Shown: positions 23,995 through 34,329, counted from the first letter of the stretch. The stretch is 64,000 nucleotides of DNA from Coptis chinensis (GCA_015680905.1 CM027383.1:92268001-92332000), one strand, 5' to 3'. A program made the numbers and translations. Notes: generated by a model not told the origin, from the sequence alone.

Positions 23995-23996
<2 letters not shown>
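23799..23996 (-). repeat. Right inverted arm of the Mutator-like element
   Basis: Near-perfect inverted partner of 7463-7661, ending CAGTACCTGTGGCT directly against a TA run. Confidence 0.75.

Positions 23997-24046
<50 letters not shown>
23997..24046. repeat. (TA)n microsatellite
   Basis: About 50 bp of TA repeats between the right Mutator-like arm and the second fold-back element. Any YIYIYI ORF through it is not a gene. Confidence 0.95.
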
Positions 24047-24050
<4 letters not shown>

Positions 24051-24434
24051 GAGCAAGTTCCGTTTACCACACTTTTTATACCATAGTTTATACCATGCCC
24101 CACAACTTTGCATACAACATGAATTATAACCTAATTTTTTGTGGATGTGTTCAACCAACCATAAAGAAAGATCACCTCTACAAAATTTCAACTCATTTGA
24201 TAATGTTTAACTATGTCAAAAGATGATTGCAAAATTGAAAAATATGAGCCGTTTAAAAAAAAATCAAAATTGAGAACAGTTTTTAACTAGGTTAGAAATT
24301 TCTAAATGATATGAATTTTTGTGGAGATGTCATCAATGGTTAGTAGATCATATCCACAAATTATTAGCACTTAACTCATTTTTAGAGGGATGTGGTATAA
24401 ACTATGGTATAAAAAGTATGGTAAACGGAACTTT

Positions 24435-24437
<3 letters not shown>
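24047..24437. mobile_element. Fold-back MITE 2 in a (TA)n tract
   Basis: About 390 bp, with roughly 40-bp inverted ends: GTTCCGTTTACCACAC... at 24057 and its inverse ending GGTAAACGGAAC at 24431, with one or two mismatches. Both sides are TA microsatellites (23997-24046, 24439-24500). The interior shares AACCTAATTTTTTGTGGAT and AAATTTCA-CTCATTTG with fold-back element 1, although the ends differ. No coding capacity. The second copy is 44547-44941. Confidence 0.75.

Positions 24438-24438
<1 letters not shown>

Positions 24439-24500
<62 letters not shown>
24439..24500. repeat. (TA)n microsatellite
   Basis: About 62 bp of TA repeats on the right of fold-back element 2. Confidence 0.95.
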
Positions 24501-24502
<2 letters not shown>

Positions 24503-24503
<1 letters not shown>

Positions 24504-24612
24504 GAGATTAGTATCTATGGGCTTACTATTTGTTATCACTTAAGACTTAATCACTGTACTCAACCAAAAAAAAAAGGCCAAACAAATAGTAAGGCCATAC
24601 ATACTAATCTCC
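24503..24612. repeat. 110-bp hairpin (fold-back) repeat
   Basis: A 32-bp arm at 24503-24534 (GGAGATTAGTAT...CTTACTATTTGTT) is inverted at 24581-24612 with two mismatches around a 46-bp loop. It may be a very short MITE. The second copy is 45007-45112. Confidence 0.75.
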
Positions 24613-24671
24613 TCCTCTCTTTTAGTTTTCTACCCGATCTCCTTTGCTATCTTTCCCCCAAAAAAAAAAAC

Positions 24672-24675
<4 letters not shown>

Positions 24676-24722
<47 letters not shown>
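24676..24722. repeat. (CA)n microsatellite
   Basis: About 23 CA units. The second copy at 45177-45217 is shorter. Confidence 0.95.
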
Positions 24723-25440
24723 CAATTTGTCATTGATCACTCTAGATTTTCCCACTAAGCCGGCCACTAGCCTACTCGAGTGTTTTTTTTCAAACAATTA
24801 ACATCCATACACAGTTTTATTTTCAGTTTTCTTTCATCTCAGTCAAGATTTTTCTAACCTGAATTATATTCTTATTGAAGGGGTCATTACAACACGTAGT
24901 AACTAATAGGGTCACAGTCTATTACCATATATACTATGTTTGTGAAAATGGTTTCAGGTTTTGAAGTCTGTTTTAATGAGAATCTATTTTATTTGGATGT
25001 GTTGGTCATGGCGTTTCATATGTAAATTTTTTTAAATCCATATGCATGATTGTTATTCTTAGGTGATCTCAACTTCAATTAATCCAAGCTTACTTACTGT
25101 CGTTTGTTCTTTTCAGTTGGATACTTAGATTCCTCCAAAGTACTTACTATACAGCTGAAACACTGAAGCTGTTTTCATTTAAAGGGAAATAGAACTGAAT
25201 TTCATTACTGTTGCTTGTGTAGGCAGGTTAAGCATGTTAGATACTATCGTACTACATGCAATGAGATGTATCAGAAACTTAACTTTTGATATTAGGATTT
25301 TGTGCATCCGTGTATAGCAAATTAAGCTTTTTTCTGGAGAAGTAATAATATATATATTTTTTAAAGGGCTGGTAATATTGATCATATTAGAATTCCCATT
25401 TTTTTTCTTAGTCATATATATGGTTCTCTAGCTGTGATTG
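24723..25440. other. AT-rich stretch, no gene seen
   Basis: About 700 bp of AT-rich DNA leading to the right end of the hAT-like element. Only a 78-codon low-complexity minus-strand ORF is present. It is probably interior sequence of the hAT-like element. Confidence 0.45.
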
Positions 25441-25513
25441 TGTTGAACAAGGGATGTAAATGGGGTGGGTCGGGGTTGGCTCACCCTCACTCAATTTCCT
25501 GGCTCCGCCATTG

Positions 25514-26105
25514 ATGATATGCCCAACCACTTTGCAATGAGGGCAGAATTTGGGTATTAGTTTTTACCTACATCCACTTCTTGCATAAATGATTTGCCTT
25601 CCTCCTCTTGTACTTCAAACTGATGTGGAATCGGTTTGGCGAGATCGATCTCAATCAAAACCGACGCATAGAAGCCAAAGTCCCTGTTCAGTATATCTTT
25701 GTCCACCCCCACGGGAGACCCCAGGGCTCTTCCTATGGACATTAGGATCTCGTAGTCCCAATATTGTTAGCCTAGCTTTGGGAGTTTTATCCAAACAAAT
25801 GTTGTGGAGGAGCATTGGATAGCTGGGTCAAAGTCAGGTGTCCATTTAGAGAGACGAAGGATTTGATCTCCAAACCTCCATGGTCTTTCCAAAATGTTCC
25901 TTAAATCTTCTTCACATACCAGCTGTATCATGAAGAACCCCTTCCCAAGTGGTACTAGTTTCCAATCCCCTTTTGGCTTCCACAAGTCAAGAGCTATTTT
26001 TTTTTAACTTCTTCTAGTTTCATTTTGTTAAAATCCAATCTACCAATAAGGCTGAATTGGCACCATCTCCCTCTTTGAACTGCTTGTTTAGTTTAACGAA
26101 TCGAA
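25514..26105 (-). pseudogene. L1 LINE ORF1, N-terminal half (separated 5' part)
   Basis: Minus-strand ORF1 fragment with the DUF4283-type region (PKGDWKLVPLGKGFFMIQL, GDQILRLSKWTPDFDPA) followed by MSIGRALGSPVGVDKDILNR. The frame ends at the zinc knuckle, CPHCKVVGHI on the strand as read, where the hAT-like transposon starts. The remainder of the knuckle is at 6929 on the same strand, so this and 4610-6929 are two halves of one insertion. DUF4283 is found in ORF1 of plant L1s and probably binds nucleic acid. Homology with the plus-strand LINE extends to about 26105. Frameshifts are present. The second copy is 46011-46601. Confidence 0.8.
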
Positions 26106-26108
26106 GAC

Positions 26109-26211
26109 ATGCTGCCTTTCATTTATGGAGTTGGGAGGTATGCTGGCTTTCATTTATGGAGTTGGGAGGTCAGAAAAGGTATGTTGTCTTTCATTTATGG
26201 AGTTGGGAGGT
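26109..26211. repeat. Three-copy 31-bp tandem repeat
   Basis: Units starting ATGCTGCCTTTCATTTATGG, ATGCTGGC... and ATGTTGTC... begin at 26109, 26140 and 26181, with a 10-bp insert before the third. The repeated peptide in the overlapping 131-codon ORF (HLWSWEV) comes from this repeat. The second copy is 46605-46708. Confidence 0.85.
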
Positions 26212-27220
26212 CATTAATATTGATTTGGTGTGGCTAGTCACCACATACCTTGTCCGCAAAAGAGACTGTGTTAGCAGTTCGCAGTTACTTTCGGTTTGGG
26301 CGAGCTGCTATAGCGGTGATATTCATTGGTGTTTCTATTATTTTTTCCGTGTTAACTACTTGCAAAGCTTGAATAGTAGCTTGTGTAGTTGTGTTACCCT
26401 TGCTAGGATTTTCCATCTCATAAAGATCTATGTTTTAGTTTTTCTTTTCTGAACTCAACACTGTGAGCATAGGAGGATTTTACCATAAAAGGAACTAAGT
26501 CTTATGTTCGTTTACTGTATACAACAATTGCTGAAATAAAATTTCCATTTATGTACCTGCCCTGAGCATAGGAGAAATGCCCGATGAACTAGACTTCTCG
26601 TAACAAAAATTGCAAAGTTCTCATTTACACAGAATTTAATGCAAGGGCAGACACTTCAAATGTGTAATCATAACTATAAGCAGAATATTCAACATAGTTT
26701 TAATCAAGTACTCTTAAGTACTTGTTCTCATGGAGCATGCGATCTCTTTCTTCTCTCGGAAAACAAGTGATGGTTGTGTCCATACAGACTTCCTTCAGGC
26801 TAGATCCAAAATTCAACCTAGTCCGTCCTCAACAAGGCCAACTAGTAGACTTCTAAAAGAAGAACATAGTTGTTATGGTACAACACCAACTCCACTATCG
26901 ATTTTTATCACCTGCGGATATGAAAATGAAGTTACTTATCAACTTGTAATAGCCATTCCAATGATTCACGAAACAAAAGCTTAACACGAAAACTTGAATA
27001 TATTTGTTAGATAACTAAGAGCACTCACTCCTAGCATCGCATATGGAACTTTTCTAGGTTTCCATATAAAAAAACTCCCACTCCTCCCTATATTCTTGGT
27101 CAGAAAATGGATTCCAAGCTACATAGAACCTTTTCATGTCCATAGCAAAACCTGCTTTGGAATCTGCTGCAGATCTTATTAGTTTGTCGGACAATAGCCT
27201 AACGCATGATTACTAAACCC
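26212..27220. other. About 1 kb without a recognised gene
   Basis: Only ORFs of up to 84 codons with no domain. The sequence is nearly identical in the second copy (46709-47719). Confidence 0.5.
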
Positions 27221-27405
27221 CTAAGTTACATTGACACGGACTCGTGTGTCCATATCCGACACGGATATGGAGTGTCTGACATGGAGAAATATAAAAAACT
27301 AAGGTATATCACACACAATATGTGTCCAAGTGTGTCCGATATGAACACGTGGATACGTATCCGACACAGATTATTTTTGAAATATGGTGTGTCCATGTAA
27401 CATAG
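27221..27405. repeat. GTGTCCGA-rich fold-back repeat
   Basis: About 185 bp with ends CTAAGTTACATTGACAC and, inverted, CTATGTTACATGGACAC. The interior is rich in GTGTCCGA and TCCGACAC motifs. It has the form of a small non-autonomous DNA transposon. The second copy is 47720-47903. Confidence 0.55.
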
Positions 27406-27793
27406 CTAAACCCTGATCAATAAATGCCTTAGCTGGTTAGAACTGAATCTATAAGCTGTACTCTCCCAACATAAAAGAGATATCACGATGCCCACGGGGA
27501 GAGCTTAGAACCATTAGAAGTAAGTTTATCTCAGATAGGCTTAAGATATGTGGCAATGAGATCAGAGGCAGTAAGATATGTGGCAATGGATAAGCAATGG
27601 GGACTCTTTTAGGGGGGACTAGTTGTGATATAACTTAAGCTACTCTAGTGATCCGGTGCCTTCTTTTTTTCCTAGAATAGTTAAAAATATTAGGTAGAGT
27701 TTTCTTATCCGTTTCTAGCTTCTTGTTTCTTTCCTTTTCTGGTAAAATCCTCCATTGTTGACAGTGTGAGTTTAGAAAGGGAAACAAACAAGC

Positions 27794-29370
27794 ATGGATC
27801 TTTATGCATTTGAGAATCCATCCATTATTACTGGTGAGACATGCCCTAGTAATGTACATGAAACTCCAAATATAGTGAAAGATGGGACTGGGGCTTCCAA
27901 GGCTTCATTTGCAAACAAAGTTAAAGGTGCTCAACCATAACAACTATACGTAGCTGATCTACCAGTCCTAGAAATGAAAGGTAACATTCATTCTATTAGA
28001 CTGCCATAAAAAGCAGTTGAAAGAGGACGGCTTTACTTTAAATTCTGCTTGATAGGAAGGTTAGAGTTCCAGAAGATAAAACTAGAGGAAGTTAAAAAAA
28101 TAGCTCAGGAGAAATGACAACCGAAAGGAGATTGGAAAATCGTTCCATTAGGAAAGGGGTTTTTTATGATACGTCTAACTTGTGAAGAAAACTTAAGAAA
28201 TATTTGGGGTGGAGGCCCTTGGAAGTTTGGTGACCAAATTCTTCGACTTTCAAAATGGACGCCTGATTTTGATCCAGCAGTACACCGAACTTCTACAGTA
28301 GTAGTTTGGGTGAAATTTCCAAAGCTTGGACAACAGTACTGGGACTATGAAATTTTGATGTCCATAGCAAGGGGTCTTGGGAATCCAGTAGGTGTTGACA
28401 AGCATACTTTAAACCGAGACTTCGGTTTCTTCGCGTTAGTTTTGGTTGAAATCGATCCTGCCAAGCCTATCCCTGGAAAAATATTAGTGGAGGAGGGGGA
28501 AGGCAAATCTTTTTTCCAGGAGGTGGAAGTGGATAAATTGCCAAAATTTTGTAAATCCTTTGCAAGGTAATAGGTCATATCATGGCTAAATGTACGGTGA
28601 TGAGAAGGATAAGAGACGATGATGAAAACACAGTCAGGAACACTGCATCTAAACCAAATGATCAATTGCCTAAGAGTAATACAGGCAAAGAAGCAGCAGT
28701 TATTGATCAACAGGCATGGCAGAGGAAAAATAATAATAAAAGAAATAGAATGAAGAAGAACAATAATACTCAAGTCCTGAATGCAGGAGTGAGTAGCACA
28801 AAGGATGACCATGAGATTTTTATAGAGGCATCCCTTGAAGTGGGGATATCTTTCGGGACTCAACTTCGAGGCTGGAAGAGATCACTTTCGACACCGATAT
28901 TGAGGTTGAGGGGAAACGATGAAGCGTTGTCAATAGTCCTACTCAAACTCCTGGAACTCTTGGACCAATCAAGATTGCAAGGACATCAATAGTGGCAGTG
29001 AACACTGGTGATCAAGTTATTGTATCGAAAAGCTTAGAGGGGCCAAGTCGGTGGCACTCTTTATGAAGGTGAGCACACTGGCTGTGGGATAAGCTCAACT
29101 GATGATTCCCACTATTTACAATTGGTAGTTGTAGATGTGAACGACCCCATCGCATCATTCAAGTCACCCAAAAATACTTTCGAGCTCTTAATGAAGCGGA
29201 CTTCGCTATTGGCATCTACGTTGGCGGCATATGGCCGAGGAGGAAAGAGACCGAGAGAGCTAAAAAGAAGGAACATGGAGGACACAAAAAAAAAAGGCAA
29301 CAAAGTCCAAGTGGATGGAGCAGGGTCTCTCACCTCCATCTACAAGGGCCAGACTAGCCTCCATAACCCA
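27794..29370 (+). pseudogene. LINE ORF1, copy A
   Basis: Starts MDLYAFENPSI and continues to the DUF4283-type region (GDQILRLSKWTPDFDPA in the ORF at 28166-28570). The zinc knuckle is damaged in this copy: the CRHC half reads differently (FCKSFAR) and the frame stops at 28570. Downstream pieces (28582-28992; 29122-29370) carry the Asn/Lys-rich and acidic C-terminal parts. Compared with copy B (one open frame at 48664-49692), this copy has extra breaks, most of them beside CAG or CTG sites such as 28830-28925. ORF1 protein would bind the element RNA. Confidence 0.75.
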
Positions 29371-29373
29371 ACA

Positions 29374-32300
29374 ATGAATATAAGTTATTGGAACATAAGG
29401 GGAGTGAAAAAGGAAAAATCAATCACTTACCTAAAAGATGTCATAGCTAGTCATAAACCAGACATTATATGTTTGGCTGAACCTCTCATTTCTCCGCATA
29501 CTAGGACTCCCGAGTTTTCTTTGCGGTGTGGGTTTCAATGAGGGACTTTGTCCATAATAATATTCCCAATAGAATAGGGAATATATAGGTTTTTTGGAGG
29601 AAAGGAATTGTAGTAAATCTCGTTGATCTGTCACATCAGCAAATTACTATTAAAACTGGTGATCTTCTTATCTCATTGGTTCATGCCAGATCACCTTATG
29701 TGCAAAGAAGAGCACTATGGGAAGAATTATGTATTTGGGTTTGGGTTTGAATCTTGAAGCTTTGGCGAGGGGGATTTTAATGTTGTTACTCATTTGTAGA
29801 AAGAAAAGGGGAAGGCTCCTTTGTCCGGCGTGATAAATGAGTTTGTTGATTTTATAAATGGGAATGCTCTTATGGATACTACAAGTCTCGGCTTCAAGTT
29901 TTCATGGTCAAACAAAAGACACGGAGATAGAAGAATGGTACAGAAAATTAATGGCATTTTAGTTAATCAGAAATGGGTAGATGCAGCCATAGGATGGAGA
30001 AACAAGATCTTACAACAGAGATTTTTTGACCACTCCCCTATTATAGGATGGTTCACCGCTATTCCTAAGCCCCACAATATCCCTTTCAGGTTCAAGAAGC
30101 CTTGGATAAAGCACGAGAGTCTCAAAGAGGTTGTGAAACAGTGGGAAGAATGCCTTTAGGATGTGCCCATCGAAAAGTTATGAAAAAAACTCAAAAGGTT
30201 GATGGAAGCTCTTAAAATATGGAGTGGGAAACTTTCGGGGATTGAAAAAAAAAAGAAAAAAGTGTGTGACGATCCATCCGAACGGATAATGAAAAAGAGC
30301 AAGAAGAGGACCCTTTTAATGTTCAAAGCTACAAGAGATGGAAACTGAATAACGAAGAGGAACTAAATGGTATTTTGGATCTGAAAGCGGCACAATGGCG
30401 GTAGAAAGCTAGAGTTAGTGAGGCCTTTGAAGGTGGCAGGGAACACAACTTATTTCCATGCACTTCATAAGCTGCGAATGAATAAAGCTATGATCCGGAG
30501 ATTTAGAAAAGTGATGGAACCATCCTTAAGCAGCAACAAGACATTAAACAACACATTGTCTCGGTGTTTGAAGCCAAGTACAAGCCCAAGGCGATACCCA
30601 ATGTTAGGCGATGAAGCTCATACCAAAGCTTGTGAGTGATGAAGATAATGAAAATATCTCAGCAATACCTACCTTCACGAGGTCAAACATCTTTTGGTTT
30701 AACATGGGCGCCAATAACTCACCGGGGACTGAATGGGTTTCAAGGAACCTTTTATCAAACTTTTTGGGATATAGTGGGACTGGATGTCAGCAAAGCCATT
30801 ATCTCTTTCTTCAAAGACAACAAATTACCGCAGGGTATGAACTTAAATTTTCGAGTGCTCCTACCAAGGTAACAAATGCCAAATCTGTAAATCATTATAG
30901 ACCGGTATGCCTGAGTAATTTTCTTTTTAAAATTATTACAAAAATCTTGTCTTTAAGGGTTAAACTAATGGCAACCAAGTTGATTAGCAGTGAACAACTA
31001 GGTTTCATCAAAGGCATGAATAGCTCCACGGGCATATGTTTAGCGTCTGAAATGATGAATGAGCTTGACCATAAAAGAAGGGGCGGTAACATTGGGCTGA
31101 AGTTGGACATAGTGCAAGCGTTCGATACTCTAAGCTGGGAGTTCCTTGCTAGGTTATGCAGAGATTTGGCTTCTCCAAAAAGTGGTGTGATTGGATTGAG
31201 ATTATTCTTAGCAATGCAAAGCTTTCGGTTATGATAAATGGAGGACCATGTGGGTTCTTTGTGGCTGGAAGAGGATTGAGGCAAAGAAACCCTCTGTCTC
31301 CGTTCCTTTTCGACTTGGCAGAAGATGTTCTAAGTAGGAGAATTAATCACTGTTTTCAGGTTGGACTCGTGAAGTACATGGTGACCATCGGAGATACTCC
31401 TGGACCTACACATCTTCTATTTGCAGACAATCTCTTTCTGTTTGCAAATGGTGACATCCGAGGGCTTAGAAGACTGAAGTTGGCCCTTTCAGAGTACCAA
31501 CAAGCTTCTGGGTGGGCATGCAGAATGTTATCTTTTCAAGGGAGAGTGGTCATGGCATAGGCTATCCTTTCAAGTATACCGATACACAATATGTCGGTGT
31601 ATAAATGGCCCAAGAAAAGCATCAAGGAAGGAGAAGCTGCCATACGTAACTTTATATGGTCAGGGGATCCCACTAAGAGACGGATTGTCACTCTTAATTG
31701 GGAAAGTATTTGTAAACCCAAGGATGAAGGTGGGCTCGAAATCCGAAGGTTGGAGGAACTGAACAAAGCTCTACTCATCAAGTTAGCATGGTGTTTCTTA
31801 AATAAACAAAATGATTGGAGTATCTTCATGAACATGAAATTCACAAAAAAGGATGGAAGCTTTCTCACATACCACAAGCCCTCATCGGTTTGGCCAGGCC
31901 TTAGAGGTGCTTTGCATGATGTAAAACCATTCACTGGATGGATCATAGGAAAAGGTGACAAGGTGGACCTATGGAGAGATAATTGGGCAGGGCAATCGGT
32001 CATGGGCGCTCCCGAGGTTAAGCGGTGCGGTTTCAAAGCAAAAGTAGCAAATGTTATAGAAGACAATAAATGGAAGTTCGGGAGGTAGTGAAGTGAAGTA
32101 TCGGGCGGGAATCGACTTGTCGTCCATCCCACAACCTAGTGGGGAAGAGGATGTTTGAATTTGGAAATCAGAAACCGATGGAACATTCTCGAGTGCTGAT
32201 CCGCTTTTGAAGCAATTTAACAAAAGAAGAACAAGATCTCTAGCATCTCGGAAGCTTTGGGGCGGTGCATTTACACCTGGAATAGCTTGCATTGCATGGA

Positions 32301-33191
32301 AGCTTGTGCCAAGGCGATTCAATGAGGATGATAGGGTAAAAAAGGTAGGGGTAAATCTTGCATCCGATGCCATACGCCATCAAAAAGGGAAAACATACAT
32401 CACATGTTATGGGATTGCAGCAAGGTCCGAGAAATTTGGGCATGGGCAACATCCCTTGTTCGAATTAACTCTCCTAGAACATAACTTTAAAGCTTTACAG
32501 TGAGTTGCAAAAGACAGAAGCACTGTTATTCAAGACTTGTGGAACGCTGCCATAGTCCACATTATGGTGCAGGTATGGAAAACTCGGAACAGGGAACACT
32601 TTGAGGACATTCCTATCCACTTGAGTACCATTAAGAGAGAAGTTCGTAAGGGGATCAAGGTCTCCATTGGTTTGTCACAAGGAAAAAACACAATGACATG
32701 AAAGAATTTCGCATTCTTGATAGGCTTGATGTACAAAAGTGCCCCAGGGCAGTTGATCCAAGAAGTGCATTGGGTCGCTCCAGTGGGAAATGTCATTAAA
32801 TGTAACACCAATGGATCAGCCCAAGGAGTTCCCAGTAATGGCAGGGTTGGTATAGTATGCCAGAATAAGGATTTAGCTGTGGTTGATCGGTGTTCTTGCT
32901 GTGGGTCTTGGTGGGGTAGATAGTTATCATGCTGAATGCATAGCCATAGTCATGGCAGCCGAGAAAGTGGTGGAGATGAATTGGGGTTGCATTTGGATTG
33001 AAGCCGAGTCAGAAGCTACTGTAAAGGCCTTTAATGGCGATGCAATTCCATGGATGTTTAGAGCGAGATGGAAGCGAGCAATTGCACTTTTACAACATTG
33101 GAAGCTATCCCATGTCTGGAGAGAAGGCAACTTTAGTGCGGATGCAGCAACAAGGAAGGGATCCACATTATTGCCTGACACTTCAATATAG
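29374..33191 (+). pseudogene. LINE ORF2 (endonuclease, RT, RNase H), copy A
   Basis: Starts MNISYWNIRGVKKEKS, the apurinic-type endonuclease with Asn in WNIRG and Glu in CLAEPLIS. The endonuclease continues to FFDHSPIIGWF near 30020-30050. RT follows: LKLDIVQAFDTLSW (motif A, about 31100) and LLFADNLFLFANG (motif C, about 31410-31450), where FADN replaces the usual FADD. The thumb and linker (31591-32088) end near a zf-RVT finger. RNase H lies at 32790-33191, with NTNGS instead of NTDGS. At least six frame breaks. Length (about 1270 codons) is normal for plant L1 ORF2. Confidence 0.85.
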
Positions 33192-33263
33192 AGCACTAGT
33201 AGACCAGACTTTGTCACTAAAATAGAAAGTCCTTTTAGGACCAACTATCAATTTAGATGAAAA

Positions 33264-33817
33264 AGAATGTAACTTGTATTGTATTTGACAATCAAGAAAT
33301 GAGGCTCAGCCCCTTGGTTCTAACTCGGCTGAGTATAAACTCCCTCCCATCGACCCATATCACATAACCTCTCTATTATTTAGGTCTCGTTAAATAACCT
33401 CCCTGTTTTCCAAAAAATAGATAAAATCTGGTCTGTTTTTATTTCCCATTTTATCTTATTTCCCTTTTTATCCTTTTGGGATTGAAAATTTCCCGACTAT
33501 ATGTAAATGTATTTTTACATAGTCATATATATATGTAAAAAGAATGTAACTTGTATTGTATTTGACAATCAAGAAATGAGGCTCAGCCCCTTGGTTCTAA
33601 CTCGGCTGAGTATAAACTCCCTCCCATCGACCCATATCACATAACCTCTCTATTATTTAGGTCTCGTTAAATAACCTCCCTGTTTTCCAAAAAATAGATA
33701 AAATCTGGTCTGTTTTTATTTCCCATTTTATCTTATTTCCCTTTTTATCCTTTTGGGATTGAAAATTTCCCGACTATATGTAAATGTATTTTTACATAGT
33801 CATATATATATGTAAAA
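33264..33817. repeat. 277-bp tandem duplication downstream of LINE A
   Basis: 33264-33540 and 33541-33817 are essentially identical. The unit contains the LINE 3' UTR hairpin and the first part of the AT-rich repeat. The second 20.4-kb copy has only one, rearranged unit (53780-54110). Confidence 0.9.
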
Positions 33818-34110
33818 CTATATTTGCATAGTTATTGGAGCTATAAAAACTTAAATTTACATAGTAACTTTTGGGATTGAAAATTTTCCGACACCTGACA
33901 GAATATATGTAAATGTATTTTTACATAGTTATATATATGTAAAACTATATTTATAAAGTCATTGGAGCTATGAAAACTTAAATTTACATAATAATTTTTG
34001 GGATTGAAAATTTTTCGACGACATCAGACAGAATATAAATTTAAATTTTCCTATGAAAAAAAATTTTATATGAAAATTTAAATTTAAATAGGTTAAGAAG
34101 ACTGTGTAAT
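33751..34110. repeat. ~119-bp AT-rich tandem repeat
   Basis: TTTTGGGATTGAAAATTT recurs at about 33474, 33751, 33869 and 33988. The later units are spaced by about 118-119 bp. Each has a palindromic ATGTAAATGTATTTTTACATA and an AAACTTAAATTTACATA. It is satellite-like or a degenerate minisatellite. The second copy is 54045-54400. Confidence 0.75.
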
Positions 34111-34329
34111 TTTATATTGTCATATGTAAATACAAATTTACATAGGATGACATCAGCCCGGTTTGCTCTTAAGCCGAAATTATAAGTAAAGATGGATGAC
34201 GTCAGCCCAGTTTTCACAGGAGTATTTTGATCTATTTTGGCTTTGATGTTATGTTTTAAATAATATGGAGGTTTTATGCATTTGTTTGCTTACAGGGGGT
34301 TTTTGTACAACCATCTAAATACCAATGAT

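Larger units (their letters stand above)
7463..23996. mobile_element. Mutator-like element with ~200-bp inverted arms, interrupted by Athila
   Basis: The segment 7463-7661 reappears inverted at 23799-23996, about 200 bp with only a handful of differences. Both arms start AGCCACAGGTACTGTAGCC at the outer side. Long near-identical inverted arms are typical of Mutator-like elements. No transposase was recognised. The interior left after removing the Athila element (22541-23798) looks like host gene sequence with splice sites, which would make it a Pack-MULE. The usual 9-bp target duplication cannot be seen because both outer flanks are TA-rich repeats. An inverted duplication of ordinary DNA is the alternative. 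Confidence 0.55.
6930..25513. mobile_element. hAT-like DNA transposon, carrying later insertions
   Basis: The left end reads CAGTGGTGGAGCCAGG from 6930. The right end, read inward on the minus strand from 25513, is CAATGGCGGAGCCAGG, so 14 of 16 terminal bases match. The 8 bp outside each end are AATATATG (6922-6929) and ATGATATG (25514-25521), 6 of 8 identical. An 8-bp duplication and ends starting CA are typical of hAT elements. The two flanks are adjacent codons (GHI) of one LINE ORF1, showing that the insertion split it. No transposase was recognised, so it is non-autonomous or gutted. Most of the span is later nested DNA. Confidence 0.55.
27600..33262 (+). mobile_element. L1-type LINE, copy A
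   Basis: Near full-length plant L1: 5' leader from about 27500-27600, ORF1 27794 to about 29370, ORF2 29374-33191, and a 3' UTR with a small CTCAGCC/GGCTGAG hairpin near 33302-33332. The exact ends and target duplication are not clear. It is the tandem-duplication partner of 48090-53790, not an independent insertion, since unrelated flanks match as well. Frameshifts and stops make it inactive as written, but many differences from its partner are at CAG/CTG and may be sequence errors. Confidence 0.85.

Noticed and set aside
23997-24501. ORFs with long YIYIYI runs (also 44295-45232)
   Set aside because: They are translations of (TA)n and (CA)n microsatellites, not proteins.
26057-26452. 131-codon ORF with repeated HLWSWEV peptide (also 46554-46949)
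   Set aside because: The peptide repeat comes from the 31-bp tandem DNA repeat. The ORF overlaps the antisense of a LINE fragment and has no domain.
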